NCBI RefSeq assembly: GCF_004346195.1 | Contig: NZ_SMAK01000009.1 | Coordinates: forward strand, 1-64,000 | From: Tepidamorphus gemmatus | Lineage (GTDB): Bacteria > Pseudomonadota > Alphaproteobacteria > Rhizobiales > Tepidamorphaceae | Direction of reading: 5' to 3' | DNA: 64,000 bases | Part shown: positions 57,949-64,000 of the stretch, in pieces | Layout: every line of letters starts with the position of its first letter | How positions within the stretch are numbered: position 1 is the stretch's first letter | The notes under the pieces: generated by a model | The model's database searches: none | What the model was told of the DNA's origin: nothing | What the model saw: the letters and a program-made list of their open reading frames with translations, nothing else | Program-made: the position numbers and the translations under genes

Positions 57949-58962
57949 ATGGAAATCGCCCATCCATACCTGCTGTTCCTCGGCGATGTGCCGGACGATC
58001 TGGCGGCCAAGACCGCCTACGGCATCGTCGACTGGCGCCGGGACTGGTGTCTCGGTCAGCTGCGATTTCCAGGTTGCGGGGCCGACGCCGAGTTGCCCGA
58101 CATGGGCGTCGGCGCTGCCGTGGCAGCCGGCGCTCGAACGATGATCGTCGGCGTCGTTAATCCCGGCGGCGTGCTGCCGGAGCACTGGGTCTCGACGATC
58201 GTCGAGGCGCTCGACGCGGGGATGGACGTGGCAAGCGGCCTGCACGTGCGCCTGAGCTCCGTGCCGGCCATCGCCGAAGCCGCTGCGAGGAACGGACGCA
58301 GGCTGTTCGACGTCCGTCATTCCACCGAGCGATTCACGACCGGCAAGGGCACCCGCCGACCCGGACGTCGCATCCTGACGGTGGGAACGGACTGCTCGGT
58401 GGGCAAGAAGTACACCGCGCTGGCGCTGGAGAAGGCGATGCGCGCGCGTGGCCTCGATGCGGACTTCCGTGCCACTGGCCAGACCGGCATCTTCATCTCG
58501 GGCCGAGGCGTATCGGTCGATGCCGTCGTCGCCGACTTCATCTCCGGCGCCGCCGAATGGCTGACCCCGGCCGCCGACCCTAACCACTGGGACGTCGTCG
58601 AGGGGCAGGGCTCGCTGTTCCACCCCTCCTTCGCGGGCGTGACGCTCGGCTTGCTGCATGGCGCCCAGCCGGACGCCTTCGTGGTCTGCCATGAGCCGAC
58701 GCGGACCAGCATGCGCAACGTCTCGCACCCGCTGCCTAGCATTCGCGAGGTGATCGAGGCGACGGTCTACATGGGCAGGCTGACGAATCCCGATATCCGC
58801 TGCGTCGGGATCTCCATCAACACCGAGAAGCTCGGCGACGCCGAGGCGCGCGCGCTCTGCAAGGACACCGCGATCGAGTACGGCCTGCCGACGACGGACC
58901 CGATCCGCTTCGGCGTCGAGGGCATCGTCGAGCGGCTGATCAGGGAGTTTCCCGCAGTATGA
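57949..58962 (+). CDS. dgcN: DgcN-type D-glutamate N-acetyltransferase (DUF1611)
   Basis: A 337-residue member of the DUF1611 family. A Rossmann-like N-terminal half (LFLGDVPDDLAAKTAYGIVDWR; ARTMIVGVVNPGG) is followed by a P-loop-like motif ILTVGTDCSVGKKYTALALEKAM and DVVEGQGSLFHPSFAGVTLGLLHG. In the DgcN-DgcA pathway for D-glutamate, DgcN acetylates D-glutamate and DgcA epimerises N-acetyl-D-glutamate. The ATG overlap with the next gene (ATGA), an enolase-superfamily epimerase, supports this assignment. Alternative names call the family a putative NAD-dependent epimerase. No aminoacylase follows here. Confidence 0.78.
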   Translation: MEIAHPYLLFLGDVPDDLAAKTAYGIVDWRRDWCLGQLRFPGCGADAELPDMGVGAAVAAGARTMIVGVVNPGGVLPEHWVSTIVEALDAGMDVASGLHVRLSSVPAIAEAAARNGRRLFDVRHSTERFTTGKGTRRPGRRILTVGTDCSVGKKYTALALEKAMRARGLDADFRATGQTGIFISGRGVSVDAVVADFISGAAEWLTPAADPNHWDVVEGQGSLFHPSFAGVTLGLLHGAQPDAFVVCHEPTRTSMRNVSHPLPSIREVIEATVYMGRLTNPDIRCVGISINTEKLGDAEARALCKDTAIEYGLPTTDPIRFGVEGIVERLIREFPAV

Positions 58963-59942
58963 TCCGCTCGCTGGAGGTGTCGGTCGAGCGCTGGCCGATC
59001 GCCGGCGGCTTCACGATCTCCCGCGGCAGCAAGACCGAAGCCGTAGTCGTGGTGGCTTCGATCCGCGAGGCCGGCATCCTCGGACGCGGCGAATGCGTGC
59101 CCTATGCCCGCTACGGCGAGACCGTCGACGGCGTCCGCGAGGCGATTGCCGCCATGGCGGATGCGGTTGGCGACGGATTGTCGCGCGCCGACCTCGCGAC
59201 GCGGATGCCCGCCGGGGCCGCACGCAATGCCATCGACTGCGCGCTGTGGGATCTCGAGGCGAAGCGCGCCGGCGAACGCGCCTGGCGGCTCGCCGGGCTT
59301 GCGCCACCGCGTCCGCTGGTCACCGCCTATACGCTGAGCCTGGGCACCCCCGAGGCAATGCACGAGGCTGCACGCAAGGCCGCGCACCGCCCCCTGCTCA
59401 AGGTCAAGCTCGGCGGCACTGGCGACGCGGAACGGATTGCCGCGGTGCGTGCGGGCGCGCCGCACGCCCGCCTGATCGTCGATGCCAACGAGGGCTGGTC
59501 GACGGCCGACATCGAGCCGCTGCTGGCCGCCTGCGCGGCCGCCGGCGTGGAACTGGTTGAGCAGCCGCTGCCGGCCGATGCCGATGGGGTCCTCGCCGAT
59601 ATCGCCCGGCCCGTCGCCGTCTGCGCCGACGAGAGCGCCCACGACCGTGCGAGTCTTGCGGGGCTGTCGGCGCGCTACGATGCGGTCAACATCAAGCTCG
59701 ACAAGACCGGCGGGCTCACCGAGGCGCTCGCCATGGCCGACGCGGTGGCGGCAAGCGGACTGAAGCTCATGGTCGGCTGCATGCTTGCCACGTCGCTCGC
59801 CATGGCGCCGGCGATGCTGGTTGCCCAGCGCGCCGACTGGGTCGACCTCGACGGACCGCTGTTGCTGGCCAGGGACCGCGATCCCGGCCTGCACTATACC
59901 GGCAGCGAGGTCCACCCGCCCGAATCCATGCTGTGGGGATAG
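58959..59942 (+). CDS. dgcA: DgcA-type N-acetyl-D-glutamate racemase (enolase superfamily)
   Basis: A 327-residue member of the muconate-lactonising subgroup, also annotated as dipeptide (L-Ala-D/L-Glu) epimerase. The lysine pair is in PLLKVKLGGTGD, metal ligands are Asp in LIVDANEGW, Glu in ELVEQPLP and Asp in VCADESAHD, and the opposite lysine in AVNIKLDKTGG. MVGCMLATSLAMAPA completes the site. It overlaps dgcN by four bases, so the two act together. Whether N-acetyl-glutamate or a dipeptide is the substrate rests on this context. Confidence 0.82.
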   Translation: MIRSLEVSVERWPIAGGFTISRGSKTEAVVVVASIREAGILGRGECVPYARYGETVDGVREAIAAMADAVGDGLSRADLATRMPAGAARNAIDCALWDLEAKRAGERAWRLAGLAPPRPLVTAYTLSLGTPEAMHEAARKAAHRPLLKVKLGGTGDAERIAAVRAGAPHARLIVDANEGWSTADIEPLLAACAAAGVELVEQPLPADADGVLADIARPVAVCADESAHDRASLAGLSARYDAVNIKLDKTGGLTEALAMADAVAASGLKLMVGCMLATSLAMAPAMLVAQRADWVDLDGPLLLARDRDPGLHYTGSEVHPPESMLWG

Positions 59943-60094
59943 GCGCGCGGTCGATTGCGGGCCGCGACATTCGCGAGAATCGGGCTACTGTGTCGCCTTA
60001 ACGATTCGTGGGGCAGACCCCGGGGGCAGACAGTGCGATATCGCTGCAAACCGGTATGTGGCACTTCGGGCAGCGCAGCAGGCGGGCCCGGTTG

Positions 60095-61090
60095 ATGGCC
60101 GGATCGGACAACCTCCCGTCGCCCCCGGGCGGGGGCACCGATCCCGAGGCCTTCGGGCCGAGCGATCCGGACTACGACGCCATCCTGGCGGCGGTCATGG
60201 AGACCGCCCGTGGACGCTGGTTCCTGGTCGAATACGCCCGCCGCAACCGCAACGCCGACACCCGTTCGCTGCTCGCCGTCCTCGAGCGGATCGAATCGCT
60301 CGTCCGCAGCCGCAAGCTGCCCGATCTCGCGATCATCCGCGACGGCTTTGCGGAGATTGCCGAAGCGCTTGCCGAGGTTCGGCGGGAAATCGCCGCCGGC
60401 GGCGAGGATCGCGAGCGCCAGCGCGCCCAGGACGTCGACTTCGCGGCGGAGGCCGAGCGGACGCGAGCCGATCTCCAGACGGTGCTGAGGGCGAGCGAAC
60501 GAATCCAGGAGATCGCCTGGGGTTTGCGCGAGCGCGAGGTTTCGCCCGACCTGTGCGATGCGCTCGACCGCTACGCTGTCGACATCCTGTCTTCCGCTCG
60601 CAGTGCGGCTGCCGGTGTGCGGGGCATGGCCTCGATGGCGCGGGCGCTGCGCCGGATCGAACGCCGCCTCGATGGCCTGGAAGGCACCCTGACGGAACCC
60701 GACCAGCCGGAGCCGACGACGAGCGTTGATCCGGCGATCCACAAGGCCGACCCGGCTGCAGGCCGCTTCCTCGAGGATCTCGAGCTCGTGGAGGGGCCCG
60801 ACGTCCAATGGACCGACGTCGATTCGCCGGCATCCGCGCAGCTCCGTCCCATGTCGGCGCTGCCGTCGCACTACGGTGCTGCGTCGCCAAGCGGCATATC
60901 GGCCGCTCCGGAGCCGGCGCCTGCCACCGCGGTATCGGCCGCCCCCGGTCGGACCACCGGCGAAGCCGGTGAGTCGGCCGAACCGCAACCGGCGGCCTCG
61001 CAGCCTCACAGGCTCCCCGAGCCGCAACGGCGCCGGCCGAGCGATCTGACCGGGCTGACCTTCGACCAGCGGATGATCCTGTTCAGTTGA
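60095..61090 (+). CDS. conserved protein of unknown function
   Basis: A 331-residue soluble protein without a signal peptide or membrane segment. The N-terminal block DPDYDAILAAVMETARGRWF, continuing LVEYARRNRNADT, is one I recall from hyphomicrobial proteins of unknown function. It is followed by a mostly helical section (LAVLERIESLVRSRKLPDL; EIAEALAEVRREIAAGGEDRERQRAQ; ALRRIERRLDGLEGTL), and then a Pro/Ala-rich disordered stretch to a conserved end DLTGLTFDQRMILFS. Start uncertain: GTG at 60008 and ATG at 60056 are in frame. It overlaps the end of the convergent dehydratase gene by eight bases. Confidence 0.68.
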   Translation: MAGSDNLPSPPGGGTDPEAFGPSDPDYDAILAAVMETARGRWFLVEYARRNRNADTRSLLAVLERIESLVRSRKLPDLAIIRDGFAEIAEALAEVRREIAAGGEDRERQRAQDVDFAAEAERTRADLQTVLRASERIQEIAWGLREREVSPDLCDALDRYAVDILSSARSAAAGVRGMASMARALRRIERRLDGLEGTLTEPDQPEPTTSVDPAIHKADPAAGRFLEDLELVEGPDVQWTDVDSPASAQLRPMSALPSHYGAASPSGISAAPEPAPATAVSAAPGRTTGEAGESAEPQPAASQPHRLPEPQRRRPSDLTGLTFDQRMILFS

Positions 61091-62102
61091 CGGCCGGGGC
61101 TTCCGCTTCCCCGGCAAGCGCCACGGCACGGGCGAAGATGGTCGGATCGGCATTGCCGCCCGACAGCACCACGACCACGGTGCGGCCGGCCACGTCGACC
61201 TTGCCGCTCAGAAGGGCCGCCAGTGCCACGGCGCCTCCGGGTTCGACCACCAGCTTGAGGTCACGCCATGCGTAGGCGACTGCTGCCAGCGCCTCCGCAT
61301 CGCTGACCGACACGCCGCCGGCGACGCGCGAGCGGTTCACCTCGAAGGTCAGCTCGCCGGGCCGCGGCGCCATCAGCGCGTCGCAAACCGATCCGGCCCG
61401 CGCTGCATTCTCCTCACGCCTTCCCGACAGGAACGAGCGGACATGGTCGTCGAAGCCATCCGGTTCGACCGTCATCACGCGCGCAGACGGCGCTAGCGCC
61501 TGAACCGCCAGCGCAATACCGGCGGTGAGACCACCCCCGCCACACGGAACCAGCACCAGGTCGGGATCGCCGGCGAGCTCCCGCGCCTGCTGCACCAGTT
61601 CGACCCCCGCAGTGCCCTGACCGGAGATGACACCCGGATCGTCATAAGGCGAGACGAACACGCCTCCCGTTTCCTCGACGACCTGCGCCGCGACCGCATC
61701 CCGGTCTCCGGTCGCCCTGTCATAGGGCACGATCCGCGCACCATAGGACCGCGTGCGATCGCGTTTCAGCGGCGGCGCATCCGACGGCATGACGATGGTG
61801 GCCGGCACACCGAAAAGCTGCGCCGCCGCCGCGATACCCTGGGCATGATTACCGGACGAACAGGTGACGATGCCGCGCCGGCGCTCGGCCTCATCGAGCG
61901 CGGCAATCGCATTGTAGGCGCCGCGGAACTTGAACGAACCGGTGCGCTGCAGGATCTCGGGCTTGATAAGCACGCGTGCGCCGGTCGCCGCATCGAGCGC
62001 CGGCGATGCGAGCAGCGGCGTCCTGATGCATACGCCGGCGAGCCGCGCCGCGGCCGCCTCAATGTCGTCGAAGGACGGGATACGCCGGTCTGGCGTCGCC
62101 AT
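61083..62102 (-). CDS. threonine/serine dehydratase (PLP fold type II)
   Basis: A 339-residue PLP enzyme of the TdcB/serine-racemase group, without the regulatory ACT domain of IlvA. The PLP lysine is in LQRTGSFKFRGAYNAI near residue 51; VTCSSGNHAQGIAAAAQLFG binds the cofactor phosphate region, and LVPCGGGGLTAGIALA is the glycine loop. It would deaminate threonine or serine; racemase activity is possible. MATPDRRIPSFDDIEAA with GGAG upstream is the start. Confidence 0.9.
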   Translation of the reverse strand: MATPDRRIPSFDDIEAAAARLAGVCIRTPLLASPALDAATGARVLIKPEILQRTGSFKFRGAYNAIAALDEAERRRGIVTCSSGNHAQGIAAAAQLFGVPATIVMPSDAPPLKRDRTRSYGARIVPYDRATGDRDAVAAQVVEETGGVFVSPYDDPGVISGQGTAGVELVQQARELAGDPDLVLVPCGGGGLTAGIALAVQALAPSARVMTVEPDGFDDHVRSFLSGRREENAARAGSVCDALMAPRPGELTFEVNRSRVAGGVSVSDAEALAAVAYAWRDLKLVVEPGGAVALAALLSGKVDVAGRTVVVVLSGGNADPTIFARAVALAGEAEAPAVN

Positions 62103-62168
62103 GATGAAGCTCCGCGCTGGAGGATCAGCCAACACTACAGGATCGGTCCGGGCAGCAAAATGGCGGCG

Positions 62169-63185
62169 TCAGGACACCGCGCAGCGATTCGACCGCAGGA
62201 TGATGTCGACGAAGGTGCGGGCGCTGGTGTCCCAGTTGAACTCGAGCGCCCGCGCCCGGCAAACATCTGGCGGGATGTTGAGCGCCGCCAGCGCGGCAGC
62301 ACGCAGATCCTCGTCCAGCACACCCGCACCCGAATGGCCTATGACGTCCATCGGCCCCGGCACCGGATAGGCCGCCACCGGCACGCCGCAGGCCAGGGCC
62401 TCGATCGAGACCAGGCCAAGTGTGTCGGTGCGGCTTGGAAAGACGAAGACGTCGGCGGCGCGGTAGAGCCGGACCAGATCCTCGCCCCGATGCACGCCGA
62501 GGAACCTGGCCTCCGGAAAGCGCCGCTGCAGCTCGGCGCGCTGGGGTCCGTCGCCAACGACGACCTTCGTGCCAGGCAGATCGAGGGCCAGGAACTCGTC
62601 CACGCTCTTCTCCACCGCGACCCGGCCGACATAGAGGAAGATGGGCCTCGGAAAGTCGAGCGCCGCCGCCTCGCCGGGCGTGAACGCCGCGGTATCGATG
62701 GCCCTCGGCCAGATCACCGGATTGGCGAAACCCCGTGACGCCAGTTCCGCCGCCAGAGTCGGCGTGGAAACCAGTGTCGCCTGCCCGGCATTGTGGAACC
62801 GCCGCAGCCAGGCGTAGGACAGCCGTGGCGGAACCGGCAGCCGCCGCGCCAGATACTCCGGAAAGCGGGTATGGAAGCTCGTGGTGAACCATCGCCCGTT
62901 GCGCAGGCACCAGCGCCGCGCCGCCATCCCGATCGGCCCTTCGGCCGGGATATGGATGAAGTCGGGCTTCAGTGCCTCGATGCGCCGCCCGACCTGGGCA
63001 GGGCCGGCCAGCGCAAGGCGGATCTCGCTGTAGGTCGGCAGCGGAACCGAGCTGAACTCGGCAGGGGAGACCACCTCGATCTCGAGACCGTACGCCGGCG
63101 TCTCGCGCCGCAGGCGGTCAAGCACGCTGACGACGCCGTTGATCTGCGGATGCCAGGCGTCCGTGGCCAGCACCAGCCGCTTCAT
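62169..63185 (-). CDS. GT4 family glycosyltransferase
   Basis: A 338-residue GT-B glycosyltransferase of family 4 (MgtA/Pim-like). Opening LVLATDAWHPQINGVVSVLDRLR, with the Gly-Val loop; acceptor half TTSFHTRFPEYLARRLPVP; donor half PIFLYVGRVAVEKSVDEFLAL, and the E-x7-E motif in DVFVFPSRTDTLGLVSIEALACGVPVAA. Such enzymes often use GDP-mannose or UDP-sugars to glycosylate lipids. Ten bases separate it from the phosphoesterase gene upstream, and the two are usually neighbours in alphaproteobacteria. Confidence 0.9.
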   Translation of the reverse strand: MKRLVLATDAWHPQINGVVSVLDRLRRETPAYGLEIEVVSPAEFSSVPLPTYSEIRLALAGPAQVGRRIEALKPDFIHIPAEGPIGMAARRWCLRNGRWFTTSFHTRFPEYLARRLPVPPRLSYAWLRRFHNAGQATLVSTPTLAAELASRGFANPVIWPRAIDTAAFTPGEAAALDFPRPIFLYVGRVAVEKSVDEFLALDLPGTKVVVGDGPQRAELQRRFPEARFLGVHRGEDLVRLYRAADVFVFPSRTDTLGLVSIEALACGVPVAAYPVPGPMDVIGHSGAGVLDEDLRAAALAALNIPPDVCRARALEFNWDTSARTFVDIILRSNRCAVS

Positions 63186-63195
63186 GACGGCGTCA

Positions 63196-63996
63196 TCACG
63201 CGGCGACCCGAGCCGTTTCGACGGGCGGGTCCTGCCGCTGGGCTCTGACGACCGGCCAGCGGATGATCTCAAGTGTCCCGTCCGGCCGCTCGCCGACCGC
63301 CGTGCAGCTCTCCACCCAGTCGCCGCAGTTCACATAGCGCACACCGTTCATCATCTGATCGGCCGGATGATGGATATGGCCGCAGACGACGCCGTCGACC
63401 CGTGCCCGCGCCGCCTCCGCGGCCAGCGCCTGCTCGAACTCGCTGATGAACGCAACGGCATTCTTGACCTTGAGCTTCAACCACGCCGAGAGCGACCAGT
63501 AGGGGAAACCGAGCTTGCGCCGGGCGACATTGAAGTAAGTGTTGACGAGCAGCGCGGTCGCATAGGCCCAGTCGCCAAGCAGCGCCAGCCATTTGGCATA
63601 ACGGACCACCGCATCGAACTCGTCTCCGTGCAGGACGAGGAAGCGCTCGCCGGTCGCCGAGATGTGGATGGCCCGGCGCATCACCTCGATGCCGCCGAAA
63701 TGCGTGCCGATGTAATCGCGCAGCAATTCGTCGTGATTCCCCGGGATGTAGATGATCCGGGCTCCCTTGCGACCCTTGCGCAGCAGCTTCTGGACGACGT
63801 CGTTGTGCTTTTGCGGCCAATACCAGGAACGCTTCAGCCGCCAGAAGTCGATGATATCGCCGACGAGATAGATGGTCTCGGCGTCCGTATGCTTGAGAAA
63901 ATCGAGAAACAGTTCACTCTGACAGCCCTTGGTGCCAAGATGAACGTCGGACAGGAACAAGGTCCGGTAAACCGTACTGGCAGGATGTTGATGCAC
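63196..63996 (-). CDS. LpxH-like calcineurin-type phosphoesterase
   Basis: A 266-residue metallophosphoesterase. TLFLSDVHLGTKGCQSE (Asp, His), LVGDIIDFW (bridging Asp), YIPGNHDELL (Asn-His), LVLHGDEFDAVV and VVCGHIHHPADQM (two His) give the full binuclear metal site. It resembles UDP-2,3-diacylglucosamine diphosphatase (LpxH) and its paralogues of unknown substrate. The frame begins with GTG four bases from the window edge, so the true start may lie outside. It is co-directed with the GT4 gene, suggesting a shared envelope-lipid job. Confidence 0.87.
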   Translation of the reverse strand: MHQHPASTVYRTLFLSDVHLGTKGCQSELFLDFLKHTDAETIYLVGDIIDFWRLKRSWYWPQKHNDVVQKLLRKGRKGARIIYIPGNHDELLRDYIGTHFGGIEVMRRAIHISATGERFLVLHGDEFDAVVRYAKWLALLGDWAYATALLVNTYFNVARRKLGFPYWSLSAWLKLKVKNAVAFISEFEQALAAEAARARVDGVVCGHIHHPADQMMNGVRYVNCGDWVESCTAVGERPDGTLEIIRWPVVRAQRQDPPVETARVAA

Positions 63997-64000
63997 GGTT

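Overview
The window is a chromosomal segment of a high-GC alphaproteobacterium, most likely of the Hyphomicrobiales (Rhizobiales). The grounds are a circularly permuted two-piece ssrA whose tag reads ANDNYAPVAQAA, next to an alpha-type sspB; an ArsR-methyltransferase (SahR-type) regulator in front of metF-metH; GTTC-N7-GTTC SOS boxes; and the gene orders miaA/serB/degP/DUF2065/hflC/hflK and thyA-GNAT-folA. Genus cannot be told from the sequence. No insertion sequence, prophage, CRISPR array, tRNA or rRNA was seen. Nearly all of it is vertically inherited core genome, densely packed with 4-bp ATGA/TGATG overlaps.

Layout. 1-11 kb: branched-chain amino acid synthesis (ilvC; ilvB, a glutathione S-transferase, ilvN and a fold-IV aminotransferase), folate synthesis (folP-folB-folK), an SOS-boxed RecD-like helicase, miaA and serB. 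ilvB has a complete attenuator: promoter, 18-codon leader peptide rich in Ile/Leu/Val, a large hairpin and an intrinsic terminator. 11-19 kb: envelope proteolysis (degP, DUF2065, hflC, hflK), glutathione-dependent formaldehyde dehydrogenase, the thyA-GNAT-folA operon whose GNAT has lost its central region, a PepSY protein and a crotonase. 19.8-23 kb: ssrA next to sspB (trans-translation tag and its ClpXP adaptor), fumC and two small proteins. 23-33 kb: a 1329-aa AsmA-like protein, a FAD-linked D-lactate dehydrogenase-type oxidase, a thioesterase, a ClC transporter and prfC.

33-37 kb is the least ordinary stretch: an orphan LivH-type permease diverges from a CGNR zinc-finger regulator and a small lipoprotein across an AT-rich inverted repeat, and this set is flanked by two extensin-like D,D-carboxypeptidase-fold proteins. 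A tiny membrane-protein frame behind a palindrome follows. 37-43 kb: the sahR-metF-metH methionine/SAM-cycle operon, with a perfect 16-bp palindrome placed in its promoter spacer. 43-51 kb: tag (with an SOS box), a LysE exporter, cardiolipin synthase, leuD, a secreted HExxH protein of unknown function, and katG/oxyR divergent across a double OxyR-like site. 51-58 kb: a cyanide-insensitive-type bd oxidase (cydA-cydB) and a complete Mla-type lipid transport operon (E with STAS domain, F, D, PqiC-like lipoprotein). 58-64 kb: a DgcN-DgcA pair for D-glutamate, a conserved protein of unknown function, a serine/threonine dehydratase, a GT4 glycosyltransferase and a calcineurin-like phosphoesterase.

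The regulatory sites are the most informative part: several (ilvB attenuator, SahR palindrome, SOS boxes, OxyR sites, prfC leader hairpins) assign a signal to the gene they precede. I found no convincing wholly new system. The best candidates for undescribed biology are the 33-36 kb regulator/permease/lipoprotein set, the secreted HECAH protein, the internally deleted GNAT kept in its operon and the small membrane ORF at 36.7 kb.
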